Positions 1 through 11,596 of a DNA stretch of 64,000 nt are shown here, one piece after another. The notes under the pieces were generated by a model that was not told the DNA's origin, ran no database searches, and saw nothing but the letters and a program-made list of their open reading frames with translations. Source of the DNA: Heterohyrax brucei (Eukaryota; Chordata; Mammalia; Hyracoidea; Procaviidae); assembly GCA_028571685.1 (NCBI GenBank), contig CM053140.1, positions 20,069,501-20,133,500 of the forward strand. Direction: 5' to 3'. The translations under genes and the position numbers were made by a program. Numbering within the stretch: the stretch's first letter is position 1; the number at the start of each line of letters is the position of its first letter.

Positions 1-275
1 CAGTCTCTGCTTGTGACGTATCCTATCACCCTCCTGGTCTTATCAGCTCTTGCTCTCCCTATCCCCCACTTTCCCCCAGCCACATGGGCTGCCTTGCTAT
101 TACTCAAAAATGCCAGAACACTCTGCCCCAGTGCCTTTGCACTGGCTGCTCCCTCTGCCCAGGGTTGCCCTTCCTTCAGATAATTGCATGGCTCCTTCTC
201 ATTCTGACATTCTGTAACTCATCTATTGCTTTATTGTTCTCCTTAGCTCTTCTCTCATCCTCCACCACTGCCTAA

Positions 276-463
276 CACAGGGATTGGCAAACTATCAACC
301 ATGGGCTACATGCCTGTTTTTGTAAATAAAATGTTACTGATACACAACTGTGCTCATTTGCTTACATGTTATCTAGGGTTGCTTTTCACTATAACAAGAG
401 ACTGAGTGGTTTTGACAGTGCTGTATGCTAAAATGCTGGCTATCTGCTATACACACACACTTA
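276..463. mobile_element. hAT-type MER fragment (MER3-like)
   Basis: It begins cagggattggcaaactat and includes tgcctgtttttgtaaataaa, the hallmark of a short non-autonomous mammalian hAT element. The right terminus is lost and replaced by CA/ACAG simple sequence. The family name is from memory. Confidence 0.6.
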
Positions 464-516
464 TCTATAAAGGGCATATAGATACATAAACATACATACA
501 CACATAACATGATTAC

Positions 517-671
<155 letters not shown>

Positions 672-1034
672 CGCATGTAACTTAATTATCATGTTGTTCA
701 CTTTTTTTTCTCCCAATTAAAATGTTAACTCAACCAGAGCAGGGACATTTATCTCTTCCATTCACCTCATATCCTCAGTGTCTAGAATAATGTCTGCATA
801 CAGTAGGTGTTTAATGGATGTTGAATGAATGAGCAATCTAGTCACCCAGAGTCTACTGCTTTGCTATTTCCCAAGATGAGCATCTATGAATGAAAAAGGG
901 CTTGGGTCCAAGATTAGTTCCAACTAGTAGTGGGAGAATGCTGACCGTTTGCCAACAGACCTGTATTCATGATCGATGGCACAAACAAAAACAATAGGTA
1001 CAGTTTTGCAGTTTTCCTAATCAGTACTAACCAG

Positions 1035-1300
1035 AGAGAGAAACAGTGTCAGACAAGCACACAGAGAGAAGGTACATACAGGCAAAGAGAAACTGAGACA
1101 GAGAGAGATAAGAGTAAGAGAGGAGAGAGAAAAACAAGAGAGACAAGGCGGTGGGTGGGGGAGAGAGAGAAAAAAATGCAATGATTAGCACTGGCAAAGA
1201 GAAATTAGAGAGAGAGAGAAAAGAGTAAGAGACAGAGGGTGTGGAGGGAGAGGGGGAGAGAGTAGTGTGTGTGTGTGAGAGAGAGAGAAGGTAATGATTA
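1035..1300. repeat. GA-rich low-complexity tract
   Basis: A degenerate (AGAG/GAGA)n tract with a short (GT)n at 1265-1278. One strand is almost purely purine. It has no coding content. Confidence 0.85.
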
Positions 1301-1359
1301 TCATTAGCATACGATACAGAAGTTCCACTCCCACAGGCTTGACAGCAGGACTCAAACAG

Positions 1360-2393
1360 AGACCCGTACTCAATGTTCACTGCAGCATCATTCTCAAGAA
1401 TCAAAATCTAAACAGCCTAAGTGTCCATTAACAAACCAACAATAAGCAGAAACATCAGAGGAAGAAGGTGAGCAGAAAGAGGAGGAGGATATGGAATGTG
1501 TGGTTAATTGCCTCCATGAACAACTGCCTCCTTTGCCCCGAGACCAGCAGAACCAGATAGTATGTGGCTACCATTACTGGACATTTTGACAAAAGACTCT
1601 ACAGGAAAATTCTTATCAAAACGGGGGAAGATGTAGAACAGAATTTCAAATTATCACAGACTCCAGACTTTCCAGAGCCATGGAGGCTGGATAACCCTCT
1701 AAAACTATGGCTCTGAGATAATTTTTAAACTTTAAACCAAAAAATCTACTGAAGATTTCTTAAAATCAAACAATACTTGAGTGTAGCTAGAGAAGAGTGT
1801 GTGCCTTAAGATTGCGCTCTTTCAACAACCATCTTCAGTGGGATCAAAGTGACAACAACTCAGAAGATTAGATAAGAACTCGACGGGGCAGTGAGTTCAT
1901 GTAACAGCAGAAGAACAATTCAGAAAAATAGGCTGGAAATAGTTACATAAAGTAAGAGCCGCTGAGGAAGGGAATTAACATCACTAAATTGTACACATAG
2001 AAGCTGTTGAATTGGTGTATGTTTTGCTGCGTATATTCTCAACGCCAAAAATAAAAAGAATGAAGTCTTGATACATGTTACAGTGTGGAGGAACACTGAA
2101 CACAGGCTGAGTGAAAGACAGACAGACACAAATGGACAAATACTGTATGATTCCACTTAAACTAAATATTCACAATAGGCCAGTTCATAGGCATAGAGAG
2201 TCAATTAGAGGCTGCCAGAGACAGGAGACCATTACAGCTTCATGGACATGGGGTTTCTGTCTGGAGCGATGAAAAGTTACACAGACAGACAGCGGTGATG
2301 GTTGCATGACACTGAGAATGTGGCAAATGCCAGTGAACTGTACACTTACAAATGGTTAAAACGACAAAGCTTATGTTCTATGTATCTTATTGG
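1360..2393 (+). repeat. L1M LINE-1 fragment (ORF2 end and 3' UTR), split
   Basis: 1360-1431 contains aagtgtccattaac, from the L1 ORF2 3' region. 2063-2393 continues with tactgtatgattccactt, ggtgatggttgcatgac and gtgaactgtacacttac, the classic L1M 3' end. The gap is filled by an R1 copy. Confidence 0.7.
1432..2062 (+). repeat. R1 repeat copy 1 (unclassified)
   Basis: It has the diagnostic R1 pieces ctccatgaacaactgcctcc, gagaccagcagaaccagata, tagaagctgttgaattggtg and tatgttttgctgcgtatatt, and ends in an A-rich tail. It is inserted within the L1M above. R1 has four other copies in this window. Confidence 0.7.
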
Positions 2394-2556
2394 ACACCCT
2401 GACAGCATAGTGGTTAAGTGCTGTGGCTGCTAACCAAAAATGGTTAGCAGCTGTAATCCACCAGGCACTCCTTGGAAACCCGATGGGGCAGTTGTACTCT
2501 GCCCTACGGGGTCTCTATGAGTCAGAAGCGACTCGACAGCAGTGGAATGTATTTAT
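2394..2556 (+). repeat. AfroSINE (A-type)
   Basis: Near-complete: the head with tagtggttaagtgctg, the body ctccttggaaacccgatggg and the tail actcgacagcagtgg. The tRNA-like internal promoter region is degraded. Confidence 0.9.
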
Positions 2557-2639
2557 CACAATAAAAATGGTCAAAATCCCAGAATGTATTTTCTCTCTTC
2601 AAAAAAAAAAAGAAAATAAATGTGATGATTAGCATCTAG

Positions 2640-3653
2640 CACTGGGGGCCTGTGGCAGGTCACCTCCCCTTGGTCTCCTGATCTCAAAGATGGGGCTGAG
2701 CTACCTCCCCTTAAGGCTTGTTTTATCTATCAATAGACAAAGCTGGGAGGATACTGGGCACATTCAGTTCTCAAACAACTGGAGCCAATAGATAATTGGA
2801 GACGTGTCCCGACACCAGAGGGACCCCCTTCCTGTTTCAACAGAGTCCTGACCAAGGACCCCAATCCCTCTATCTCCTCTTGCTGGGGGCAGCATCACCC
2901 ACACAGCACCCTCAATCTGCCCTGGCCCAGCTGGTAGGGAGTGCACTGGGGACAGTCTTCATGCAGAGTGGAGGCGATTGCTGGCTTTTCTGAGCCATAC
3001 AAATTCTTCTTGTGGCGCATGTGGTGAGGGGGTTCCTGTGAAACAGACCACCTGTCGCTCTGGGGACACAGCCACCAGCTCGTGTCTCCAGCAAACGCCC
3101 AGCCGCAGTCCTCCAGGGGTTCCCCAGTCCGCCTCCTTGGGCTCAGAAGAGCCAGCCCCCGGTGGGTTTGCCGTGGGAGGCAGAAAACAGCAGAGTCATG
3201 GGGAGCTGGCACTGAGTCAGATGGAACTGGAGTCCCTCTCTACCTCTTTGAGACTGCTGTGGGCCTCAGTTTCCTCAGCTATACAATGAAGGACTTTAAG
3301 ACTTGACCTGATGCCCAGTGACACACTCAGAATGGGGTGGCATGAAGGAAGTGACCAATTTCCATCCCAATTCCAGAGGAAAGTCTGGGGCAGAGACCCT
3401 CCGGCAGACAGAGGGACCCCATGGGCTCCTCAGAGGCTCTGAGAGAAGGACAAAGATGTGCCGTGTCCACTGAGGCATGTTATACAGCACGCAGATGTGA
3501 GCTGCCTCTTGTTTTTGATACAGAATTCCCAATAAGCCTGCATTTATGGTCCCTGGGCTTCTCGGACACTTACTCTTGGGGACAGGTCCCCTCAATGCCT
3601 GGCTGGTTGGTGCCCTGCATCCCCCATCCTCAGTGAGCCTTGGTCTTTGAGAG
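2640..3653. other. No gene; mostly unique intron 6
   Basis: I see only a MIR trace at about 3250-3300 (gcctcagtttcctcagctat). The short open frames on both strands share no recognisable domain. Confidence 0.6.
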
Positions 3654-3950
3654 CAGGGTTTCCAACCTCAGCATCACAAACATTTTAGCCTGGTTAATTC
3701 TTTGTGGAAGGAGCCCTGGTTGCTGAGCGGTTACGCACTTGGCTGATAACTGAGAGGTCCTTGATTTGAACCCCCCAGCCATTCTTCAGGAGAAGGATGT
3801 GGCAGTCTGCTCCAGTAAAGATTACAGCATATGAGGCAGTGCTTCTCTGTCCTACAGGGTAGCTATGAGTCAGAATTGATTCAGTGTCAACAGGTCAATT
3901 CTTTGTAGCCAGTTGTCCCAGACATTAATAGAGAGAACTCTAGTTACTAG
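3654..3950 (-). mobile_element. hAT-type MER element split by a SINE
   Basis: 3654-3707 (caacctcagcatcacaaaca, then taattctttgtgg) and 3893-3950 (ttctttgtagccagttgtcc) are two halves of a short hAT element, of the same family as 9700-9905 and 47424-47632. Confidence 0.65.
3709..3892 (+). repeat. AfroSINE (A-type) with target-site duplication
   Basis: The SINE is flanked by ggttaattctttgtgg (3692-3707) and ggtcaattctttgtag (3893-3908), so it inserted into the hAT element. It carries the longer internal variant with aaagattacagc. Confidence 0.92.
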
Positions 3951-4555
3951 CTAAACTATCACTTCCTCAGATGGTTTTTCTAGATAGAGCAACTACAGAA
4001 GCCACCTGTGCGATTCCCAAGGTCTCAGCTGGGGGGCAGTCCTCAGGGGTCCCACTACAGAATTCAGGTGGTCAGTGAATTTAAGTAGAAAAAAGTTACA
4101 CTTTCGTTTTCTTTTACTTCCACCGAAAGTGGGATACTTTCTTCCACTGTAAAGAGATGCAGCAAATGGCAGTGATCTGGGCTGAACCTCAGATGCCCTC
4201 ATACACAGAAATCACAGCTGTTTCATGCCTGTCACAGAGGCTATGCAGATACTGTGAGAAGTCTTTTCAGCTGAACACTCCTATGAAACTATGGGAGGCA
4301 CTTGACCACTGCCAGATCTTGGTACTGATGTGTTACAAAACACTGCATCTAATAATCCCATCAAAGATTTGTCTTCTTAAAAAATAGTTTCATGACAATT
4401 TCAACCTATATGGCTTCTTCCATAATCTCATGTCTTTTCAATGATGCCTTTAAATCACCAGACTGACAAAGGGGTCTGCGGTTAAGCACCCCTGAGGTGG
4501 CTGTGTTATCTCTACCTTCCATCCTTTCTGTCCCCGACTTTAGTGATGGTTTTCA
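3951..4555. other. No gene; unique intron 6
   Basis: I recognise no repeat, splice-flanked open frame or RNA gene here. Confidence 0.5.
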
Positions 4556-4559
4556 GAAA

Positions 4560-4752
4560 CTAAAACTGTCACTGTTGAGTTGATTCCCACTCATGGTGAC
4601 CCTATAGGACACAACTGCGCTGTCCCATGGGGTTCCAAGGCTGCAATCTTTACAGAAGCAAGCTTCCACATCTATCTCCCACCGACAGGTTTGAACTGTT
4701 GAGACCTGCTGGTTAGCTGCCAAGTGTTTAACCACACACCACCAAGGATCCT
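4560..4752 (-). repeat. AfroSINE (A-type), long variant
   Basis: Reverse orientation: gttgagttgattcccactca, tgcaatctttacagaagca and the head tgctggttagctgcc. Confidence 0.9.
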
Positions 4753-4959
4753 TACTTCAGGAGTTAAGAATTAAACATATGTTTTCTTTCTACCTTTCTT
4801 CTCTCTGCCCCTAACCATTTCAGCAACAGTCCTTCATTTGTCACCCTAGTGCACTGCTCCTGCCCCTGCGGGACCACCTGAGGCTGCTCATTCAACTTCT
4901 GAGTCTTATCTGCAAAATGGGCATAATAATCTCCTTCTCATACTTAAAAAAAAAAAAAC

Positions 4960-5570
4960 GAAACTACAAGTTTCATTCCGATTTCACTCATTTTCGCATT
5001 ATTGTCTTCCTTCTGTTATAGGAGCTAATCCAGGGCACCCTAATTGCATTTAGCTGTCACGTCTTCCCATTCGCCTCTGGTCTGTGACAGCTTTTCCATC
5101 TTTCCTTGTTGTCCATGACCTTGACAGTCTTGAGGAAGTCTACAAGGGGACCTTGCATGATGTCTTCCAGTCTAGGTTTGTCTGAGGTTTTCCTATGATT
5201 AGTTTGGGGTTGTGGCTTTTAAGGAAGAAGATTCTAGAGGGGCAGAGTCCTTCTCTTCACAGTATATCCCAAACTATCTGACCCTCACATCACCTGTTAT
5301 GGATGGTGTTCACCTTCATCGCTTGGCTAAAGTGGGGCTGACCAGGTGTCTCCACCACAAAGTTATGAGTTTTCCCTTTCCCTGCTTTATTCTTGGGAAT
5401 GGAGTCATCGAGCCCAGCCCATCCTTACAGGCATGAAAGAGATGAAGCTCCTTCTTCTGCAGGGGAAGGGTCTACACGTTAATTGTGATGTTTCTGTAAG
5501 AAAGGTTCCTCTCGTCTCCTTTATTTATTCACACGATCATCTATCTATACTGGGAAAATGCTCCCTAATC
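4960..5570 (+). repeat. L1M 3' UTR fragment
   Basis: It matches the old L1M 3' UTR pattern: tgtccatgaccttgacagtc, ttcctatgattagtttgggg, tcgcttggctaaagtggg and ctccaccacaaagttatgag. A weak MIR-like stretch (ttatctgcaaaatgggcata) precedes it at about 4872-4945. Confidence 0.65.
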
Positions 5571-5688
5571 TCATTTGAGTGGTGCTCATGCACAAAGAGA
5601 CACAGACACAAAGAGTAGACGGCTTCTGAAGACGAAGGTGGAGAATTGAGAGATACATCTGCAAATCAAGGAAAGCTAAAGATTCTGA

Positions 5689-5816
5689 ACCAAAACCAAA
5701 CCCACTGCTGTTGAGTTGATTCTGACTCATAGTGACCCTACCTGCCTACTCAAGCTTTCAACTGCCGACTACTGACCAGCAGCCATAGCTCTTAACCACT
5801 ATGCCACCAGGGTTTC
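5689..5816 (-). repeat. AfroSINE (A-type), internally deleted
   Basis: The tail (cactgctgttgagttgattc) and head (ttaaccactatgccaccagg) remain, but about 40 bp of the centre is missing. Confidence 0.88.
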
Positions 5817-6017
5817 CTCAGGAAGAGACACAGAAGGGTTCTCCCCCAGAGCCTTCAGAAACAACATAGCCCTGGGGGTACCTCAATCTCGTAAGGTACA
5901 GTGGCTGCCCAGAAAATGTGGAGCCTTCCCCCAACACCTGGTCTAGGAGTGGACAAACACATATGTGCAGTTTTTCCTTCCCCCAAATTCAGCAAGGCCA
6001 ATTCATTTTTTTCCCCC

Positions 6018-6316
6018 TGAGTATAAAAGTAAATTGTACTCCAGCATGAAGAATGTCACAGAACAGTATGTGCAGAAACATGGGAGCATGTTTCATGTAT
6101 AGTTTCCCCCCCAAAAAGATATGAAAAATAAAAAGAAGTAAATTGTGCTGACTGTAGAAAATTTCTGAAGATCCAGACGGAAATCAAGAAAATAAAAAGA
6201 TTCCAGGGTCCCACTACCTCTAGACCATTGTGGTGAGGCGTCTTCCAGTCTTCTTTTTATTACTTACATTAAAAATGGTGGTAAAATACACGTAAGGAAC
6301 TCTGATTATCTATCAA
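6018..6316 (+). repeat. L1M 3' UTR fragments
   Basis: Pieces such as tgactgtagaaaatttctga and agggtcccactacctctaga, then tggtggtaaaatacacgtaa, belong to old L1 3' UTRs. They are probably two separate fragments. Confidence 0.5.
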
Positions 6317-6522
6317 GCACTCTGGTGACGCAGTGGTTAAAGCACTTGGCTGCTAACCGGGAGGTCTTCAGTGTGAATCCACCAGCCAATCCACAGGAGA
6401 AAGATGTGGCAGTTTGTTGCTGTGAAAATGACAGCTTTGGAAACACTATGGGGCAGTTCTACTCCATCCTACAGGGTTGCTACCAGTTGGAATTGACTCA
6501 ACGGCAATGGAGTGGGTGGTTT
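6317..6522 (+). repeat. AfroSINE (A-type), long variant
   Basis: Head ctctggtgacgcagtggtta, middle ggagaaagatgtggcagttt, tail ttgactcaacggcaatgg. It abuts the left arm of an inverted repeat. Confidence 0.92.
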
Positions 6523-6525
6523 ATT

Positions 6526-6708
6526 TATAAAAATAGAATACAACTGGAAGCAACTGAAAGCCTGACAATAGGGAATTGTTAAATACCATATGGTTTCTGC
6601 AAATGATGGATGTATGTTGTCACTGGAAATCATCTGTTGGGAGAATATTTAAGGATGTGGGGAAAGGTATAATCATCAGTGGGTATGTTTAAAAAAAAAG
6701 CAATCAAG
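6526..6708 (+). repeat. Inverted-repeat arm 1 (L1M-derived)
   Basis: Reverse-complementary to 7198-7385 over its whole length, from tatttataaaaatag to aaaagcaatcaag, with high identity (for example gggaattgttaaatacc in both). The sequence is of L1M 3' type. Confidence 0.85.
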
Positions 6709-6751
6709 GTTGTCATATTAAAATGTAACTAAAGAAAGTCCAGGCTTAGGG

Positions 6752-6955
6752 AACACTGGGTTTCTGAGCCCAGTGGGTAAGTGCTTGGCTGCTAACTGGA
6801 CGGTCCGTGGTTCAAACCCACCAGCAGCTCTGCAGAAGAAAAGACCTGGCAATCTGTCCCTGTAAAGACTTCAGGCTAGGAAATCTTATAGGGCAATTCC
6901 ACGCAGCCCCACAAGATTGCTGTGAGCAAAAACGCAGCTCAACGGCACACAACAA
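6752..6955 (+). repeat. AfroSINE (A-type), divergent
   Basis: It has gtgcttggctgctaactgga, ggttcaaacccaccagc, aaagacttcaggctagg and cagctcaacggcacacaac. It sits in the loop of the inverted repeat. Confidence 0.85.
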
Positions 6956-7112
6956 CAGCCACAAATGTATATAGTAAAGGATTTGTCAATTCAACAAATT
7001 TTACAGTACTGTCTAGTGACACCAATTAAATTCATCATCTAACGCCACCACCACCACCACCAATCTCCTTCCAAATTACTCCACCACCACTAACAGAAAC
7101 TCAAAACCCAAT

Positions 7113-7197
7113 GAAACCCATTGCTATCAAGTTATTTTGACTTACAGCAAGCCTGCAGGTCACAGCAGTAGCCTTAGAGGGTTTCTGAGGCTATAAT
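7113..7197 (-). repeat. AfroSINE fragment, 5' truncated
   Basis: Only the tail half remains (gaaacccattgctatcaagt to ggctataatctt), joined directly to inverted-repeat arm 2. A short (CCA)n run lies at 7047-7062. Confidence 0.75.
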
Positions 7198-7385
7198 CTT
7201 GATTGCTTTTTTTCTAACTGCCCCACCCGTCCCTATACCTTTCTCCATGTCCTTAAATACTCCCCTAACAGATGACTTCTAAGGATCACATAACACCCCA
7301 TCGTATGGAGAAACCATATGGTATTTAACAATTCCCTAATGTCAGGCTTGCAGTTGCTCCCAGTTTTGTTTTATTTTTGTAAATA
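7198..7385 (-). repeat. Inverted-repeat arm 2 (L1M-derived)
   Basis: Reverse complement of 6526-6708, including accatatggtatttaacaat against attgttaaataccatatggt. The loop is about 490 bp. Confidence 0.85.
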
Positions 7386-7488
7386 ACACATCCTGATATA
7401 AATCTTCCACAGCCTCACTGATCAGTGAGGTTAGACAATTGCTCAAAAGGGGAAGATAAACAAACCAAGAAGGGGAAAACCCAGAAAT

Positions 7489-8078
7489 GAACTGCATCCG
7501 TTTCCTGGTTGCCTTCAAATGAGAGAAATCGATTCTGTCACAGCTCTGGAGACCTGAAGTCCAAAATCAAGGTGTCCATGGGGCTCTGCTTTCTCTGAAG
7601 GCTCCAAGGGAGGATCTTCCCATGCCTCTTCTTAAAATTTGGGGTTCATAGAATTCTCAGCATTCCTTAGTTTGCAAACACATCTCTTAATGTCTGCCTT
7701 CATCTTCAGAAATAGCCATCTTCCCTCTATGTCCTTCTTTTTATAAGAACACTGCTCAGACAAGATTAAGATCCGTTCTACTTCAGTGGGTAACCCTGGT
7801 GGCCTAGCAGTTAAGTGCTATGACTGCTAACCACAAAGGGCGGCAGTTTGGATGTGCCAGGGCACTCCTTGGAAACCCTACAGAGCAGTTCTACTCTGTC
7901 CTGTAGGGTTGCTATGAGTCAGAATTGACTCAATGGTAGTGAGTTTGTTTTGTTTCCTACTTCAGTATGATCTCGCAATAACTGATAACATCTGCAGAGA
8001 CCCTGTTACCAAGTGTTCACAGTATAGAGGTTAGGGCTTCTGTATATCTTTTGGGGGGGCACAACTCAACCTATAACA
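7489..8078 (-). repeat. MLT1-type ERVL-MaLR LTR, split by a SINE
   Basis: Read in reverse it shows the MLT1 layout: the left edge has gtccaaaatcaaggtgtcca, the centre ccttctttttataagaacac and the right edge ttttgggggggcacaactca. It is a solo LTR with no internal retroviral genes. Confidence 0.8.
7788..7956 (+). repeat. AfroSINE (A-type) inside the MLT1 LTR
   Basis: Flanked by duplicated ctacttcagt (7778-7787 and about 7957-7966). This confirms insertion into the LTR and the order of events. Confidence 0.92.
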
Positions 8079-8096
8079 GGGCCGAAAAGTACTATA

Positions 8097-8655
8097 ATCT
8101 TTACTGCGAATTTGCTTCCTCAAACATCTGCCTGGCTCCTTCCTTCTCTGCTGAAATGCCACCTCCTCAGAGGTATCCTCCCTGATTGCCTGACCTAGAA
8201 TAACCCCAAAGGCCTCCTCACTCCCATCACTTCTTCTCTTGTGTTGCATTAAGTCTCTATGGCATCTCACTACATCCTTGTAAATGTGTTTATTTATTAG
8301 CTGTTGTTGCCAGCTGTTGCAGAGTTGGCCATGACTCATGACAATCCTGTGCACCATAGGTTTTGCTGTCTAATTTTTCAGAAACAAATCACTGGTCTTT
8401 GGTTCCTAGCCTAGCGTAAGGTACACTGGCTGGGAATCGAACCCAGGCCTCCAACGTGAAAGGTGAGAACTCTGCCACAGCACCACCACTGCCCTCCTGT
8501 TTATTGGCTATTTCCAGCTAATTATTTGTGTCTGTTTTCCTTGCTAGGGTAGGGGTGAAGGAGGAGAGTTGTGTCTTCTTCACCGCTGTGACCAGTGCCT
8601 GATCACTGCTTGGCACACAGTGGGTGCTCAACACATAACTAGTGAATAAATGAAT
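8097..8655 (+). repeat. L2 LINE 3' region, split by a C-type SINE
   Basis: The L2 pattern includes tgccacctcctcagaggtat, cctccctgattgcctgacc and the tail gcttggcacacagtgggtgc, tagtgaataaatgaatgg. The interruption is at 8301-8496. Confidence 0.75.
8301..8496 (-). repeat. C-type tRNA-derived SINE
   Basis: It ends in gggaatcgaacccaggcctc and gagaactctgccacagcacc, which reversed gives a tRNA T-arm (GGTTCGATTCCC) quite unlike the A- and B-type heads. The other half (gagttggccatgactcatga) resembles the shared RTE-like tail. Confidence 0.65.
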
Positions 8656-8659
8656 GGAT

Positions 8660-9480
8660 TTCAAGAATAGAAATGAGGTACCGGGACCTTAATGAAATGC
8701 CCTCCCCCCCTTCTCTGAGGGTCTTGTCCAGTCCCAGAGTGATTGCTGGCTTGTGACTTGCTCAGAAACAGAACACTCTCAGCTGGTGGGGTCCCTCCCC
8801 CTCAGCCTCTGCAGTCACAGAGAACAAAGCAGACTTTAGACACCAGCCTGCCTGTGGCTGGGTGGAGTGAGGGGTGTCCTGGATCCAGCTGGGCTGGCAG
8901 GTGTCCAGGCATGAGGGTAGAGACCACCTGACCTGGAAAAGCAACAGTCAGGCCTTGTCAGGGCCTTACCAGCAGGACAATCAAAGCTGTCACTTTGGCC
9001 TCCACCCTCGAATGAGACACCCTGGTGGTTCTTGAGGTCCCCAAGCCTCTGGGTGTGAGGGCAGCCTCAGACTGGGCTCAGGAGCAAGTTTATTATGGAG
9101 ACGATGCCTGGGGGCACCACCAAGGAAAAAGAGGCAGGCAGCAAGGGGTGCATTAGAGAGCAGGTCACCCCTTGGGCCTCTAGGCTCAGTCCCACTGGGA
9201 AGCTCCAAGAGACGGTAGCATAGGCCACACATCACAGATCATCACACCCAGCAGGGAGGGAGCTAGGGTGCTTGAGGTGGCTGCTAGGGGTGGCAGTGGT
9301 AGCGTCTGCCCCAGCAGTTCCAGAAGCCCTTGGGCAGAAAGGGTCAGGGGTCAAAGTAGGAAGCCTACAGAGCCCACAGGGCCTGAGGTGAGGGTGTGTG
9401 GATGAGGCACAGATGGCTTCCATGGCAGCAGGCATTGAGGCGCGCTCTGCCCCAAGATTCAGAGGCCCTGGCCACTCCTT
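8660..9480. other. No gene; unique GC-richer intron 6
   Basis: GC-richer than its surroundings, with several short open frames on both strands but no recognisable product, splice pairing or repeat. Confidence 0.5.
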
Positions 9481-9484
9481 CCAG

Positions 9485-9682
9485 GGAGTCCTAGTGGTGC
9501 AGTGGTTAAGCGCTCAGCTGCTAACTGTCCTCATTTTGAACTCACCAGCTGTTCCACGGGAGAAAGATGTGGCAGTGTGCTGCCTTCAAGATTATAGCCT
9601 AGGACACGCTATGGGGCAGTTCTACCCTGGCCTACAAGGACCCTAGGAGTTGGCGTCAACTCAGTGGGTCTGACTGTTTGGG
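9485..9682 (+). repeat. AfroSINE (A-type), long variant
   Basis: Head gtggtgcagtggttaagcgc, middle gagaaagatgtggcagtgtg, tail gttggcgtcaactcagtggg. Confidence 0.9.
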
Positions 9683-9699
9683 TCATGCCTTCCAGGCAT

Positions 9700-9905
9700 G
9701 CCGTCCCATTTGGGATGGGAATCCTCAGCCTCAGCACTATGGACATCTGGGCTGGACTACTCTGGAGTGAGGGGGCTGTTCTGTGCGTTGCAGGAGGTTT
9801 GGCCACACCCCTGGGATCTACCCACTGCATCGGATGTGACACTACAAACGCCTCCAACATTCCCTGGCACGCCCTCAGGGGCAGATCCCCAGCTGAGAAG
9901 CACAG
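9700..9905 (-). mobile_element. hAT-type MER element
   Basis: Same family as 47424-47632 in reverse: ctcagcactatggacatctg, gggggctgttctgtgcgttg and cccctgggatctacccactg. Confidence 0.65.
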
Positions 9906-10129
9906 TTCTAGCTTCACCTCCGGCCCAGACCACTGCTCAGGCTCCTCCGCCGACAGTGAGGGTGCTGTGTCAGTGTCTGGAAAGTGCTGGAAGGTTATTC
10001 CAAATTAGCAGAAGTTACCTGTGGGGGTGACTGCAGGGAAAACTCTACTTCCTCTGATGCTGCTGGAGGTTTGACAATAAAAAATTCATGCACAATTCTA
10101 AAAGGAGCCCTTGCTGGGTGGAGAACCTG

Positions 10130-10335
10130 GCTGACACTGGGCTCGTCAGCACCAGGCACTGTTCTCAGTGCATCGCACGTATCTAGTCACCCAGTCCTGG
10201 GGTCCCATTAAGGAGGAATGTGCTGCTTCACACTTCACAGACGTGGAAATGGAAGTACAGAGACGCCAAGTAATTTGCTCAAGGTTGCACAGCAAGGAAG
10301 TGGCAGAGCCAGCACGGGAAACCAACTGGGTGGGG
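10130..10335 (+). repeat. MIR SINE
   Basis: Has accaggcactgttctcagtg, the core, taatttgctcaaggttgcac and agcaaggaagtggcagagcc. Confidence 0.75.
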
Positions 10336-10339
10336 GGCC

Positions 10340-10996
10340 TGGTCTGTCCTTGAAGCTTGCTTTCCCTGAGGTGGTTCGGCTCTAAGCTCAGATGCTTTCA
10401 GTCCCATGCTCAGATTATGGTATTGGTAACACAGAAGCCCCTAGACATTTGCAGTCCTGCTCACGCTTCTTCTACCACCACTGGACATACCCCCTGTGTC
10501 GTACTCTGAGCCTCTGGAACTTTCCTCTGGGTACCCAACTCTGCAATGAAGCCTCTTTGAACATTCATGATATTCTCAGCTCCTGCACACGCTCCCATTT
10601 CCTGCCCACTGAGTCCCTCATGTCCCTTATCTCCCCATCTCACACCAGTCCTGAAAAGCAAACGCCCAGAATGAATAAAACCACCCGGCAAGCTTTACCA
10701 GTTGGGTGCAGCCTTTTACCCAAGCTGTTTGAGTGGAGCCCCAGCGTTCCTCAGATCTCTCTACCTGTTCACAGAACCGTTGTGCTCAGACAAGGTCGTC
10801 ATACAAGTCAGAACACGGCACCCCTTTCTCACCCCTGGCCTTTAATTCTGTTGGTGAATTACCATCAGGACAGTAACAAGCTATACCGTCTACAATACAA
10901 AGGGTATTTCCCAGATGTGGTGACTTGTGCAGTACGTGACCTGCCCAACTGTGCACGGCAGTCACGCTTGCTCCTACTCCCAAGGTTCACCTCTAC
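10340..10996. other. No gene recognised
   Basis: A 217-codon plus-strand open frame starts at 10392 and runs into the LTR at 11002. It has no recognisable domain and its end lies in repeat sequence, so it is not annotated as a gene. Confidence 0.5.
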
Positions 10997-11001
10997 GTCA
11001 C

Positions 11002-11534
11002 TGTCATGGATTGAACTGTGTTCCCCTTCAAAACATGTGCAGTAACTTGGCTGGGCCGGGATTTCCTGTATTCTGTGATTGCCCTCCATGTTTTAATTCT
11101 CCTGTGATGTAAATCCTAATCTCTGCCTATGTTTAACAGAGTGGATTATGTTAGAGAGGATTAGGGTGGGACTGTAAATCCCTTCCTAAGGTACTTCCCT
11201 GCTCCACTGGAGTTTCCCTGGAGTGTGGCTTGCACCACCTTTTATTCTTATATCCTACAACAGAGAGTTGGGAACCTCACACCATCAAGAAAGCAGCACT
11301 GGGAGAAGAGTGTGTCCTTCAGACCTGAGGCTCCCATGCAAAGATGCTCTCTGAACAAAGACTGATACAACACAGTGACTTTCCTCCAAAGCTGACAGAG
11401 GGAAAGCCTTCCCTTAGAGCCAACCTCTTGAATTTGGACTTGTAGCCTACAGAACTGTGTAAGAATAAACTTTCCTTTGTTAAAGTCATCCACTTTGTGG
11501 TATTTCTGTTAGAGCAGCATTAGCTGACAAAACA
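11002..11534 (+). repeat. Solo LTR, clade-specific MLT1-like family, copy 1
   Basis: It starts TGTCATGGATTGAACTGTG and ends with a CA terminus, flanked by the perfect 5-bp duplication GTCAC (10997-11001, 11535-11539) typical of ERVL-MaLR. It carries an AATAAA signal near the 3' end (gtgtaagaataaactttcc). The same family occurs at 39016-39550 and 57190-57722. Confidence 0.88.
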
Positions 11535-11596
11535 GTCACATCAAATGTGTCATTGAGCAAAAGGATGGCTTCTTGTAAATTTCCTTCCACTCCCCA

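Noticed and set aside
10392..11045. 217-codon plus-strand open frame
   Set aside because: No recognisable domain; its 3' end lies in a solo LTR and no splice context is evident.
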